From: Vibrio neptunius | GTDB lineage: Bacteria > Pseudomonadota > Gammaproteobacteria > Enterobacterales > Vibrionaceae | Reading direction: 5' to 3' | Length of the DNA: 64,000 nt | Assembly (NCBI GenBank): GCA_019339365.1 | Contig: CP079860.1 | Location: forward strand, 434,001 to 498,000 | In this document: in pieces, positions 48,968 to 59,189 of the stretch | Position numbering within the stretch: position 1 is the first letter of the stretch | Layout of the letters: each line of letters starts with the position of its first letter | Program-made: the position numbers and the translations under genes | Notes under the pieces: model-generated | The model's database searches: none | Told to the model about the DNA's origin: nothing | Seen by the model: the letters and a program-made list of their open reading frames with translations, nothing else

Positions 48968-48997
48968 AAAACGCCTCACAAATGAGTGAGGCGTTTT
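48968..48997. terminator. Bidirectional terminator
   Basis: A 12-bp stem (AAAACGCCTCAC 48968-48979 with GTGAGGCGTTTT 48986-48997) lies between the convergent nuclease-like gene and rbmC. Confidence 0.9.
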
Positions 48998-49007
48998 AAT
49001 CAAGCTA

Positions 49008-51856
49008 TCAGTTCAATTCGAACTGAATCGCGTCAACTAACCAACCCGCAGTCCAAGCATTGATCGCTTTGATTTGCTTACCCTTAGGGATATCGAAAGT
49101 TTCGACTTTGATTGGCGAAGCATAGCCTTTAGAGCCCATCATGATAGAGGAGCCATTCTTGAACTTAAATTTCAACGCTACAATATGGTTACCACCCCAA
49201 TGGTAGTGACCCGAGCTAACTTCAATACTCTCTACTTGGCTCAAATCAACTGGGTTACGTAACGCGCCTCCGTTACCACCAATCAGTGCATTAAGATCTG
49301 TGCCAACCGCATCAATTGCTAGACCAGAACGCACGTGCAGCAAATTGCTCGCTTTCACTTGCGTTTTTTGAACATCACCACTTGGGTAGCCAAAGATAGG
49401 AGAAAATTCCGTTTTTCCCGCGCGTAGCGTGCTCGATCGGTAAGTGTTGTGGCTTAGCCAGCTTGGCTGATACGTTTCTGGAATTTGTCCAGCCTGAGTA
49501 ATATTCGTCAGGTTGAACGAGTGCTGGTTCCAGATACGCGTCGCGTTGGTCCATGGTTTGTCAGCCTGAGCAGACTGGTACACATACACGCCCTTGTTAA
49601 TACGATACTTGCTGTCGTAGTTGTTTGCGACCACAATCATTTCAGCATTGTTATCGCCCTCGAGGTCAACAACGATTGGATACTCCCACAATGTTCCGGT
49701 CGAGTTTTCAATAACAGCCAGCTCTTTACCCGTCTGTCCATCAAGGATACGTACTTTGAAATGATCCTGAACAAGCACTTCATCAATGCCATCAGCATCA
49801 AAGTCGTATGCAGAAACACCAATCTTGCCACTGCCAATGTCGTCGTTTTCAACCGACCAGACCAACTCACCTTTAGCATTGTACATGTCGACCGCTTTGT
49901 AACCAGCGTAAACAATACCAATGTTGTCGGTGCCTGCTGTTGTTGCCGTCTCAAACTGAACCCCTTCGACCAACCAGCCTTGCGACCAAACGTTAACGCC
50001 AGTCACTCTCTCCCCTTCAGGGAGAACAAAGCGCTTAGTTTGCAGATGGTAGCCATAGTTTTTCGAGCCCACCATTACAGATGAACCATTCTTCAGAGAA
50101 AACTCCATGGCTAGGAGATGACGCCCCCCCAGAAGTATTTCCCATAAGTAACGTCAATTGCCGTCACTTGAGAAAGCTCGATAGGATCACGAAGCGCCCC
50201 ACCATTGCCACCAATCGTGTTATGAGCAGATGTACCAATGGCATCGATTGCAGCACCGGAGCGCACGTACAACAGATTGTCATCACCAACCTGCGCCGAT
50301 TCTGCGTTGCCTTTTTCGTAACCAAACACTTCTGTCTGCTGAGAAACTGACTCACTGTAAGCGGCTAGGAAACTGGAAACCGCTTGAACTCCACCACCTG
50401 GGTTATTTTCGTTGGTGATTTCCCACTTAGTTGTTCCATCGTGCTCCAATACCGCCAGCGAACTGTTTTGTGCAGATGAGTAACTCGCAGGAACGGAAAC
50501 AACCAATTCAGGGTTCTTATCTGAGTCAAGGTTAACTAAAGAAGAGAACCAGACTTTATCCGCTGCGTTATACTGCCAGTCAACAGCCCCTGAGCTTTGG
50601 AACAAAGTACCATCAGCAAAAACTTCCTGACGATTATCGCCGTCAAAGTCACCACTGATTGATGCTGGGGACCAAGAATGGCTGAACACAAGCTGTCCAG
50701 ATTGATAATCGTAGACGCCATCCGCAGACAGAATTTCAATATCACCATCGCCATCCAAATCGGCCAAGGCAATGTCTCCTACCGTCCGCCATCCAGATTC
50801 AGCCGTAGCGATCTGCTTTTTCACGTTACCGTTATTGTCGAGTACTTTGATAACATCGCTGCCTGTACTGGTCGTGACAATCTCAACAACACCGTCGTGG
50901 TCTAAATCAGCAACAGCTGGGCTGTAGCGAGCATCCGCAGTAACACCACCATTGTCATAGCTCCATAGCTCTGAACCATCGACGCCACTCAAAGCACGAA
51001 CAAGACCACCACTTGAATAATTGCTGCCTTCAAACGTTACAACAATCACATCTGCGACGTCTTGATTGTCGATTCGACCATCACCGTTGTCGTCGTTAAG
51101 CTGAGCGGTAACTGGCGTAACCATCACCTGATCAGACTCAGGTTTAAAGCTGCTACCCTGCCAAGACCATTTCAGCTCAGTCTCGATTTTTTTATCTGGC
51201 TCAGTGTAAGCCAAAACTCGCATAGAGCGTGGGTTAGAAAAATCGAGGGTCTCGCCGTTGTATGCCTTCACAGATTCAAGCTGACTATTAGTTTTATAAC
51301 CTCCAAACACCGCTAAGCGATTGTATGAAAGGTTATCCCAGTCACTGAGCATGACTCCAAGCCCTTGTGGAGCTCGTACTTCTACTTCATGACCTTTAAT
51401 GTAGTCGGGTAACGAATAACCAGAACGTTGACCTTCCTTCAAACAGTATCGTTCGCCACTCTCCAAACTAACGATACACGCTTCTGGGTATTGCTCTGAC
51501 GCAAGCACACGCATAGAGCGAGGTTTAGAAAAGTCTAAGTAACGACCGTTATATGCCTTGACGTTTTTAAGTTGTTCGTTTGACGTGTAGGAATCAAAAA
51601 CGGCCAGTCTGTTGTATGACAGGTTATCCCAGTCACTCAACATCACAGAAACACCACTCGGTGCGAGAACGTCGACCGGATGCGCATAGATCCAATTTGG
51701 AAGTGAGTAGCCTGAGCGTTCTCCCGCTTTAAGGCAATACTTTTCCCCTGACTGCTGACTGATAATGCATCCCATAGGTTCGGATGCATGGGCAGGCAAG
51801 CTTATGTTGGCTAATGCAATTGAGCCAAATACCACTGCTAATAATTTACGTTCCAT
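49008..51856 (-). CDS. rbmC: Biofilm matrix adhesin RbmC (one-base break at 50124-50130)
   Basis: About 949 residues after correction. Frames 51856-50111 and 50108-49008 join when the C7 run 50124-50130 gains a base, restoring YFWGGRHLLAMEFSLKNG, the same pattern as the second copy HYHWGGNHIVALKFKFKNG. A signal peptide (ending PAHA) is followed by two beta/gamma-crystallin-like repeats (about 30-205, each with VMLSDWDNLSYNRLAVF). Then come FG-GAP beta-propeller blades (DDNGDGRIDNQDVADV), an inserted beta-prism at the break, more propeller, and a C-terminal beta-prism. Two prisms plus the crystallin pair distinguish RbmC from Bap1. It anchors the matrix to cells and surfaces by glycan binding. 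The start has AAGGG upstream. Confidence 0.88.
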
Positions 51857-52179
51857 TAAGAACACCCTTCGCTGATTTGTTGCCAAATAAATGTATTGCT
51901 CAAGACTGGCGTAATTCTTCCGTTACGTTGTTTAATCCAGACATAAGCGGTTAGGATTGTTTCGCGCCGATTATCTGTATGGAATTTGTTCTGTTCAACA
52001 ATTAAACGAGAATTTCCCGCTTCAATAATGAGACATCTTAGAAACGAGACATTTAAACTGGGATATTGCTTCATTTTACAGACAAAAGATAAAAACTTTT
52101 ATCTCAATAGACGACGGCGTATAGAATGGCATCCATAATTCGACAACACGCACCGGTGCCCAAGCTAGGTCAGTTTAAT
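51857..52179. other. Divergent promoter region of rbmC and rbmB
   Basis: This is 323 bp without a gene. Sequence from 52060 to 52110 is AT-rich with TTTTATCTCAATAG, a possible promoter area. I could not identify a VpsR or VpsT site with confidence. Confidence 0.4.
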
Positions 52180-53340
52180 ATGAAAATACTGTTGCTATTC
52201 ACTCTTGCTCTATTCTCTCTACCCTCGATTTGTCAGGACAGGGTGTTTCGTTTAGATCAATTTGGTGCCGTCGGCAACGATTCTAAGGATGATAGCCAAG
52301 CGATTCAGACGGCGCTCTCTTCTCTCAATCCAGGCGACATTCTGGTTTTCCCTCCAGGGGTATACGACGTATGTCAAACACTATACTTAACCAACACCGA
52401 GCAAATTTCCTTAATTGGTAGTCAGGGTTCAGTATTACGTAAGTGCTCTGATTTCGTTGGCGAATATCTGCTGTATATCAAAGAAGCTCAAGGTATGTTC
52501 ATTAGTGGCATTCATTTTCTCGGCCTCAATAATGGCGATGTGAATCAGGTCTGGGGAGAACAAGGAGTTTACCTTGCCAGTACATCTGAATCTCACTTAT
52601 CGAATAATACCTTTGAGAACTTCGGCGATGCTGCCTTGCGAGTAACGACAGGACCCAATCCTACAGACTCACCCTCACAAAATGCGATCTTGTTCGCCAA
52701 CACGTTTCGCAACTGTGGTCAGGTCACAACGACCCAAGCAACGCAAGGCTCCAATGTCCCCGGCACACAAAACATCACGTTCGAATATAATCTATTTCAG
52801 GGATGTACTCTTAAATTATCGAGCCGAAAGCAAGTTGAAGACGCAACGGTTTTCCATAATACTTTCAGAAACATAAGCAGTACTGCATTAGAAATCAGCT
52901 ATTACACTAATGTCACAGTGAAAGACAACAAATTCGACAATATCTCCGGCTTTATTATGAATGTGTTCCCAAACACACGAGCAGAGCAACCTGTGGATTG
53001 GGGAAATATTGATTTCCAGCACAACGACATTTTTGATAGTACCATGGGCATCCGGTTACAAAGTTTTTCAGCTAAAGAATCACCAACTAGATCCGTTGAG
53101 AATATTTCTATATCACACAATCGTTTTTCTAATATCACTTGCGAAGGAACTAGTGAAAATAAATATAAAAAAATAATTCGAACTTATAGTCAGAATAGCG
53201 GCTATTCTTTTAAAAACGTTAATATTATCGGTAACCAATATGATGAAGGTTCGGAGTGTGATTTTTTATCGATTGATACTGTATCTGGAAATATTAAAGT
53301 AGAAGAAAATAAGAAAACAATAAAAGTCGATGGAAATTAA
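52180..53340 (+). CDS. rbmB: RbmB-like secreted right-handed beta-helix protein (putative polysaccharide lyase)
   Basis: There are 386 residues from ATG 52180, where a signal peptide begins (MKILLLFTLALFSLPSICQ); an earlier ATG at 52126 would bury it. The mature start FRLDQFGAVGNDSKDDSQAI is the pectate-lyase-3/GH28-like entry to a parallel beta-helix, followed by many short N-rich rungs (NNTFENFGDAALRV, HNTFRNISSTALEI, DNKFDNISGF). The V. cholerae counterpart lies in the same position and opposite strand between rbmA and rbmC and is implicated in matrix polysaccharide degradation and dispersal. Confidence 0.85.
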   Translation: MKILLLFTLALFSLPSICQDRVFRLDQFGAVGNDSKDDSQAIQTALSSLNPGDILVFPPGVYDVCQTLYLTNTEQISLIGSQGSVLRKCSDFVGEYLLYIKEAQGMFISGIHFLGLNNGDVNQVWGEQGVYLASTSESHLSNNTFENFGDAALRVTTGPNPTDSPSQNAILFANTFRNCGQVTTTQATQGSNVPGTQNITFEYNLFQGCTLKLSSRKQVEDATVFHNTFRNISSTALEISYYTNVTVKDNKFDNISGFIMNVFPNTRAEQPVDWGNIDFQHNDIFDSTMGIRLQSFSAKESPTRSVENISISHNRFSNITCEGTSENKYKKIIRTYSQNSGYSFKNVNIIGNQYDEGSECDFLSIDTVSGNIKVEENKKTIKVDGN

Positions 53341-53362
53341 AGCCCTGATAAATCAGGGCTTT
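53341..53362. terminator. Terminator between rbmB and rbmA
   Basis: A 9-bp stem (AGCCCTGAT 53341-53349 with ATCAGGGCT 53352-53360) has a 2-base A loop and T run, directly after the rbmB stop. Confidence 0.8.
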
Positions 53363-53372
53363 TAATATATAG

Positions 53373-54188
53373 CTATTTTACAACAGCGTTACCTTTATAT
53401 ACTTTAAGAGCGCCTTCAACACGCTGACCGCTATCTACATCATACAGTTGCGGTACTATAGTGTACTCGCCGTCTGGATAGCTCGCGTCTAAAGTAAATC
53501 CGCGAATAATACTGAGCTCTTCCAAAGCGGGGACCGTTTCCAACACTCGAGCATGAACAGGAATCGCTAAACCATCAGGGCCAATTGCGGTAACCCAGAA
53601 CTCAATGTTAGCCGCTTCCGTTCTGGTATTATGAGCTTGGAGATCAAGAATCAAATAGCCACCTTCACTTGGGTAAGTGGTATCGTTGACAACATAGGAC
53701 TCAAGTATCAAGCCGTCGATTGTAGCTGGTTGTTCAATACTCACACCTTTAGCAAAGCTCTCTGATTTTGAAAACGTTTTGCCAGTCTTTACGTTAACGC
53801 CTTCTACTGCCACTTTATATAGGCCGTCATCCATATATTCACGCACCCAAATACCACGCTCAATATGCAACGCCGAACCTTCTTCAATATTTTCACTGTC
53901 AAATTCAGAACTATTAACGCCGACAACAGCTTTGGCAGGAAACACTATACCTTTAGGCCCTGTGACAGATACCCAATACTTAAGGTCAGCCTCTTCATCG
54001 CCAATATTTGTTAAGTTAATATTTGCAGATAAATAACCACCTTCTGTCGGTATCTCATTTTTTGAAAGCTGAATTTGTGCATCAAGGAGAAATTCTTCGT
54101 TCGCCACTTTACTCTCTACAGCAAAGACAGATAAAGGAGTGCTGAACGCTAAACTACCCGAAAGTAGAGCAATACATAGTTTTTTCAT
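53373..54188 (-). CDS. rbmA: Biofilm matrix protein RbmA
   Basis: There are 271 residues from ATG 54188, the same length as I recall for V. cholerae RbmA. A signal peptide (cleavage near VFA) is followed by two tandem fibronectin III-like domains. The first has KYWVSVTGPKGIVFPAKAVV, and the second EFWVTAIGPDGLAIPVHARV. The repeated GGYLSANINL/GGYLILDLQ strands mark the domain starts. RbmA binds VPS and links cells in biofilms. It converges on rbmB and lies downstream of vpsK with a 185-bp gap, so it has its own promoter. Confidence 0.9.
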   Translation of the reverse strand: MKKLCIALLSGSLAFSTPLSVFAVESKVANEEFLLDAQIQLSKNEIPTEGGYLSANINLTNIGDEEADLKYWVSVTGPKGIVFPAKAVVGVNSSEFDSENIEEGSALHIERGIWVREYMDDGLYKVAVEGVNVKTGKTFSKSESFAKGVSIEQPATIDGLILESYVVNDTTYPSEGGYLILDLQAHNTRTEAANIEFWVTAIGPDGLAIPVHARVLETVPALEELSIIRGFTLDASYPDGEYTIVPQLYDVDSGQRVEGALKVYKGNAVVK

Positions 54189-54240
54189 TTCCACACCAAA
54201 TTGTTAATAAATAGAGTTGATTAATAGGGCAGAACGAAGA

Positions 54241-54324
54241 GTAACAACTGAATATTTTATATTCAAATAACACCTTGGGTAATAATTACAGTTATTAATC
54301 AAAGAAAATATTTTCAGTTGTTAC
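54241..54324. repeat. 12-bp inverted repeat upstream of rbmA
   Basis: GTAACAACTGAA (54241-54252) and TTCAGTTGTTAC (54313-54324) are perfect inverted copies 60 bp apart in the AT-rich rbmA promoter region. This could be a pair of regulator sites or a stem in the leader. Function is unknown. Confidence 0.5.
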
Positions 54325-54373
54325 ATTTGCTTGGTGATAAAAGTCACATTAAGGAATTTGTAGGCAGATTAGG

Positions 54374-55105
54374 TTATTTACCAAAACGCTCTTTCAGTAA
54401 CAAAAAAGCAAACTTTGAATTTGTCACCAAATAACGCTTCCACATTCTTCTTGGCTCTTGAATCACTCGGTAAAACCACTCCAAACCAGCGTTTTGCATC
54501 CAGACTGGGGCTCGATTGACTTTGCCAGCAACCACATCAAATGTCCCACCTACGCCCATCACGAAGTCAACACCTAGTTCATCGCGCCATTTATTAATGA
54601 AGTTTTCTTTCTTTGGCGATGTGATGGCCACAAACAGCAATTTTGCCCCGGACTGTTTGATCTTTTTGACTAAAGCTTCTTCGTTATCCCAAAAATAGCC
54701 GTGGTGGTATCCCGCGATATTAAGCTCTGGGTGCTTGGCCTGCATAACTTGAGCCGTCTTCTCTACCACGTCTTGTTTTGCTCCCAGGAAAAACACAGGG
54801 AACGCTTCCGTTTCCGCCATGGCATTGAGGTTATGAAACAGATCCACACCCGCAACGCGCTCAGGAATCTTATGACCAACAAATCGTGCACCCCATACAA
54901 CCCCCATACCATCAATATTGATGATGTCACACTCGGTCACAGATTGTGCCAGCTCCTGATCTTTTTTCATGTTGACTAACTTGGCAACATTGACAACCAC
55001 ATGTTGAGTAAACGTTCCGGTTTCAATACGATGTTTAATCGATTCAACGGTTTGTGCCATGGTCATTGTGTCCATTGGACTGCCCAAGAATGTCACTCGA
55101 CTCAT
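54374..55105 (-). CDS. vpsK: WecG/TagA/CpsF family glycosyltransferase (VpsK)
   Basis: There are 243 residues from ATG 55105, with AAGGAG upstream; the ATGA overlaps the vpsJ stop. Family features are VVVNVAKLVNM, INIDGMGVVWGARF, RVAGVDLF, LFVAITSPKKENFI and GVGGTFDVVAGKVNRAP. It transfers a ManNAc-type sugar onto a lipid-linked intermediate on the inner face of the inner membrane. It is the last gene of the vps operon, matching vpsK in V. cholerae. Confidence 0.85.
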   Translation of the reverse strand: MSRVTFLGSPMDTMTMAQTVESIKHRIETGTFTQHVVVNVAKLVNMKKDQELAQSVTECDIINIDGMGVVWGARFVGHKIPERVAGVDLFHNLNAMAETEAFPVFFLGAKQDVVEKTAQVMQAKHPELNIAGYHHGYFWDNEEALVKKIKQSGAKLLFVAITSPKKENFINKWRDELGVDFVMGVGGTFDVVAGKVNRAPVWMQNAGLEWFYRVIQEPRRMWKRYLVTNSKFAFLLLKERFGK

Positions 55106-56268
55106 GACTTTTCTCCTTTGTGGTTCTTTAAATAAATACTCATCGACAAGTACATCCAAGCTTGAGTCCACCGTACATAGTTAATCGTGTTGGTTGTACG
55201 GGCGGTCTTTTGATAAACAAATTGTTTTTTGTCTGAGAGGTAAAGCTCTTGGACAGACCAGTTGAGTACTTGACCTGCCATGTCCAAATCTTTTTGCGTT
55301 CCCCCTACCTTAATCAAGGTGATCGCTGCTTGAGCGACTGAGTGGGGGTCAAGTGGATACCGGTTATTATGGTAGTATTTTGCAGTCCCATCTGCTTCAA
55401 AAAGGTGCGTTTTGTAATAAGCCAGTCCATGGTCAATCGACTCGTCAAACTCGTCGGTTTGCAGTGAATGTTTCAGTTCGTACAACGCTTCGAGGTTATA
55501 ACCAGTATGAAAACCATCAATAAACTGATGGTGACTGCGAGCACCGTACACCCAACTACCATCAGCAGACTGCTCGTTAACACTTTGCCAAGCAACCGTT
55601 CGCGCAAGCTCTTGATATTTAGCATTGGCGGTTTCAGAACCAACAAACCCAACCCATGCTGCGGCCCACAGACTCGCGTTATGAACAAACGCTTTTTCTC
55701 CCGGAATATAGGCAAAAAATTGGCGTTGCTGATCTTCTGTGTATAAGTGCTCAACAATAAAATCCGCACTGGAACATGCCGCATCAACATAGCGTTGGTT
55801 GTTGATCAGTTTTCCAAGGTCGAACAACGCTCTGCTTACGTAGATGGTTGATATGACGTTGGGTTTACCCTTGGGTACAAAAAAGGCCCGTGCTTTCCAG
55901 TCAAAGTGGTATCCCCAGCAGGAAGCGCCCCATGTTTCTGCACTGCACTGATTCTCCATCAACCAGTCGGCTAGTTTCTGAGCTTCTTCAAGTAAGCGAG
56001 TCTCCTGATTAGCCTGATATTGCTCTAGCATCCCTGAGATAAATAAAGCAACCCCTTTCGGGTTGCGCTTTTTCAGAACTCCCAGAAAGTGGCGCATATT
56101 AACATTCGAGCGTTTGAACATCTGAATCCATGCAAGGCCGAATAGTGAATTGCGTAAACGCGGGAAAGTATCGAAAAGACGAGCATTTAATCCGTCAAAT
56201 GGATCAAAACCTGCAAAGTCATTGTTAATCGCGTCGTCTAAAAGTGAACAACGAATGTCATTGATCAT
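55102..56268 (-). CDS. vpsJ: VpsJ-like (alpha/alpha)6-barrel protein of exopolysaccharide operon
   Basis: This 388-residue protein has no signal or membrane segments. Repeated helix pairs with aromatic clusters (CWGYHFDWKARAFFVPKG, VHNASLWAAAWVGF, DGFHTGYNLEALYELK) fit a glycosidase-like (alpha/alpha)6 toroid. It overlaps vpsI by ATGA and vpsK by ATGA. V. cholerae VpsJ holds this position. Its reaction is not established. Confidence 0.8.
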   Translation of the reverse strand: MINDIRCSLLDDAINNDFAGFDPFDGLNARLFDTFPRLRNSLFGLAWIQMFKRSNVNMRHFLGVLKKRNPKGVALFISGMLEQYQANQETRLLEEAQKLADWLMENQCSAETWGASCWGYHFDWKARAFFVPKGKPNVISTIYVSRALFDLGKLINNQRYVDAACSSADFIVEHLYTEDQQRQFFAYIPGEKAFVHNASLWAAAWVGFVGSETANAKYQELARTVAWQSVNEQSADGSWVYGARSHHQFIDGFHTGYNLEALYELKHSLQTDEFDESIDHGLAYYKTHLFEADGTAKYYHNNRYPLDPHSVAQAAITLIKVGGTQKDLDMAGQVLNWSVQELYLSDKKQFVYQKTARTTNTINYVRWTQAWMYLSMSIYLKNHKGEKS

Positions 56269-57353
56269 GCGCGGCTCCTTTGGCGAAGCACGGCATCATA
56301 AATACGCTGCACCTGAGGAATGATTGCTTGTACAGAAAAGTGCTGATCGAATTTCTGTTTCGCATTTTGGGTATAATGTTGATTCATTTCTTGATTAGTC
56401 AGTAGTTCAATAAGCGCATCAGCCAAGGCCTCTGAGTCCCCAGCTTCTACGAGAGTGCCCTCCTTGCCATGAGATATCGCATCAGGAATACCACCAGCGT
56501 AAGTGGACACTACGGCAATACCAGCCGACATCGCCTCCAACACGCCCATTGGAAATCCTTCGTTGTAGCTAGGCAGGCAATAAATTTGAGTCTGTCTCAG
56601 TAAGTCGAGCTTGTGGTGACCAGAAACCCATCCCAAAAACTCTACATGGGATTCAAGCCCTAAATCCCGTGCCATCGCACGGTACTTTTCAACTTCGCCA
56701 TCTCCTCCGATCACAAGCTTAGCGTCAGGGCATTGCTGTTTGACTCTAACCATGGCTGTGAGGAGGTCATGAACGCCCTTGCGCTCACCCACTCTTCCTA
56801 GAAAGCTGATGGTTGATGAAGAAGTAGCGGAAGCATTAAGCTCAAGTGATGGCACGGCGTTATACACCAACTGGAAATGCTCCGAACGACGAAAAGTCTC
56901 TCTCGCCCAGTCAATCCACTGAGAAGATAGAACAATCACCACATCTGACATTTCAAAAGTGTCACGAATGTGTTTCTTTCTATTTTCATCGCACTCATTC
57001 GCATAGAAATCACGAAACTCAGCGCCGTGTAAGTGCAAGATCACTTTACCACCCAGCACTTTAATCAATCGCACAAGTACTGATTTGCGTAAGTAGCTTC
57101 CTCTTGAGGCAACATGAATGTGGGTTAATCCAACGCGATAAAACACAAAGTAGAACAAAACTTTAATCAATGCGTTGATATAAAGCAGCAATGCTCCAAC
57201 GCCACCCAGTCGATTATTGGTAGAATGAGTAGCGATCAGTCTTACCGCATTGTCAGCAAAAAAACCGGATTGATGATAAACACTCAAGACCGTTGCAATT
57301 CCACCCTGTCCTTTAATGTCAGTCGCAATGGTCAGATTGATGGTTTTTTTCAA
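56265..57353 (-). CDS. vpsI: Glycosyltransferase family 4 (VpsI)
   Basis: This 362-residue GT-B enzyme begins at TTG 57353 overlapping the vpsH stop. N-terminal features are DIKGQGGIATVL and LTHIHVASRGSYLRKS. C-terminal donor-binding features are FLGRVGERKGVHDLLTA, LVIGGDGEVEKY and the EX7E motif SYNEGFPMGVLEAMSAG. It probably adds one sugar of the VPS repeat unit at the cytoplasmic face. Confidence 0.85.
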   Translation of the reverse strand: MKKTINLTIATDIKGQGGIATVLSVYHQSGFFADNAVRLIATHSTNNRLGGVGALLLYINALIKVLFYFVFYRVGLTHIHVASRGSYLRKSVLVRLIKVLGGKVILHLHGAEFRDFYANECDENRKKHIRDTFEMSDVVIVLSSQWIDWARETFRRSEHFQLVYNAVPSLELNASATSSSTISFLGRVGERKGVHDLLTAMVRVKQQCPDAKLVIGGDGEVEKYRAMARDLGLESHVEFLGWVSGHHKLDLLRQTQIYCLPSYNEGFPMGVLEAMSAGIAVVSTYAGGIPDAISHGKEGTLVEAGDSEALADALIELLTNQEMNQHYTQNAKQKFDQHFSVQAIIPQVQRIYDAVLRQRSRA

Positions 57354-58677
57354 AATTTATTCTCCACACTGCATACTGCCTGACGCACTTTGCCATTTTT
57401 CGTTCTCGGTAATGCATCCACTCGTATCACATCAACTTGCATGCTCTGTCCAACGCGCTCATTAGTGTTGGTGATGAGTTGCTGTTCCTGCTGCGTCGTA
57501 AACTTGGCTTCATCAACGACAGCTAATACTTTGATTGATTCTGCTTTTTCTTGCACAAACTGACAGCTTATTAGCCCCTCTATACCTTTTGGTATATGGT
57601 TGAGGATGTGGATTTTCTGCCCATCTTCACCCAGCAGGAAGTCGCCCACACGCCCTTCGATTTTCTCGATCACAGGATAAGTTCGTCCACATGGACAACA
57701 TTGCTCTGATGAAAGCACAACGTGATCCCCGTGCGATAGCGTATTAGGGGATAAAGTGCATTGTTGTAGTTCGAACCAACAATCTCATGTTTACCATCAC
57801 CACAGTCTAGAAATTCAACATGCGAATAATCGGAAATCAGGTGATAATTGCCATGCTCACAACTACCTATTGCCGCGACACGCTCAAACAACCCATACCA
57901 ATCAAACACCTTGCACTGAAAACGTTTCTCAATGACCTCCCTATCTTCTTGTGAGAGGGATTCCGAAGAGGTCACGATAGATTTTAATTTGCCTCGGTAA
58001 TACCAGTCCTTACTTTCTAGGAACTTGGCGAGCGTAGCGATTGAGGATGGATACGCTTGGATGATATCAACGCCATACTCTTCCATTGCTGTCAGATAAT
58101 CTGGAATCGCATCCGCTGTCAGATGAAACGACGACATTAGAATCATGTTTTCAAAGATAGAATAGCGCCAATAAGGGCCAAATTTCTGAGATAGTGGCAC
58201 GACTACATCACCACGAATCCACGCTCGCTTGTCGCCTTTTTGGTAGCCCGCCCACTCTAAATGACGAGAGACAAACGCCTGCTCCCTAAGCACCGAATTG
58301 AGATCTTGTGGGATCGAGAGAGGCGTACCTGTTGTGCCACTGGTACTGCCCTTCACTGTCACTTTAGGTTTGATCTGTGTGTTGAGAAAAGCATCCGGCG
58401 AGGCTTTGACATCTTGTTTATCAATAAACGCAAACTGCTCTAGATGTTGATGTTCTCCATAAGCAGCAGTACCTTTCGCGCGTAGCAATGCCGCTTCAAG
58501 TTGCTTATCACAAAAGGCCTTGAGTGCATCATGAGAGTATTCATTTTCTCTAAGCTGACGCTTCAAACCTGCGACACGTTTTTCACTACGAATGGCCGCA
58601 CGCACTAGGTCTCGTAAAGACACCATTACGTTCTGAATAAATATTGGCGATTTCTTATATATCGACGAGGTATACAC
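57350..58677 (-). CDS. vpsH: CapK/coenzyme F390 synthetase-like adenylate-forming protein (VpsH; break at 57727-57730)
   Basis: About 442 residues once the C4 run 57727-57730 gains a base, joining YPLIRYRTG to DHVVLSSEQCCPCGRTYPVI. The start is GTG 58677 with AGGGGA upstream. The AMP-binding signature is TVKGSTSGTTGTPLSIPQ. Further features are IIQAYPSSIATLAKFL and FDWYGLFERVA. The phenylacetate-CoA ligase / CapK family is common in capsule operons, where its reaction is unproven but may activate an acyl group for sugar modification. The Cys-rich CCPCGR could bind metal. Confidence 0.82.
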
Positions 58678-58688
58678 GTTACTATCCC

Positions 58689-59189
58689 CTAGCCACGGAG
58701 GTCCTGAAGGAATGGTGCTGTCCCTTCAACGTCAGAACGATTGTCATGAATGTCATAATCGTTGTCTTTTACCCAGCCAATAATTTTGGCTGGAACCCCA
58801 CCAACAATGGCACCTTCTGGGACGCTTTTTGTCACCACACTATTTGCGCCGATGATCGCATTGTCACCAACAATAATTGGGCCAATGAGTATGCTATTGG
58901 GGCCAAGATAAACACGATGACCTATTCGAGGTACCTCTCGATAAGGGCCTTTACCCGCTGTTTTGCAACCGACACCTATGCTGCACATTTCTCCAATCAC
59001 CGTTCGGTCATGAAGTAATACGCCCATCCCTTTGTAAGCAAACATGCTCCCTTTACCAATCTGACACTTGGCAGAGACTCGACTTCCATATATAACGAAT
59101 ATAAATAGCTGAAATATTTCGGGAATTATCGGTACTTTTTTTAGATAGAACCAACGTGCGATGCGATATAGAACGATAGCATTAGGCAT
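58689..59189 (-). CDS. vpsG: Hexapeptide-repeat acetyltransferase (VpsG)
   Basis: This 166-residue protein has an N-terminal hydrophobic helix and a left-handed beta-helix of hexapeptide repeats (IGKGSMF, IGEMCSIGVGC, IGHRVYLGPNSILIGPIIVG, IGANSVVTKSVP, GVPAKIIG). It is a serine O-acetyltransferase-like (CysE/NodL class) enzyme, probably O-acetylating the polysaccharide. It overlaps vpsF by 8 bases. Confidence 0.88.
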   Translation of the reverse strand: MPNAIVLYRIARWFYLKKVPIIPEIFQLFIFVIYGSRVSAKCQIGKGSMFAYKGMGVLLHDRTVIGEMCSIGVGCKTAGKGPYREVPRIGHRVYLGPNSILIGPIIVGDNAIIGANSVVTKSVPEGAIVGGVPAKIIGWVKDNDYDIHDNRSDVEGTAPFLQDLRG

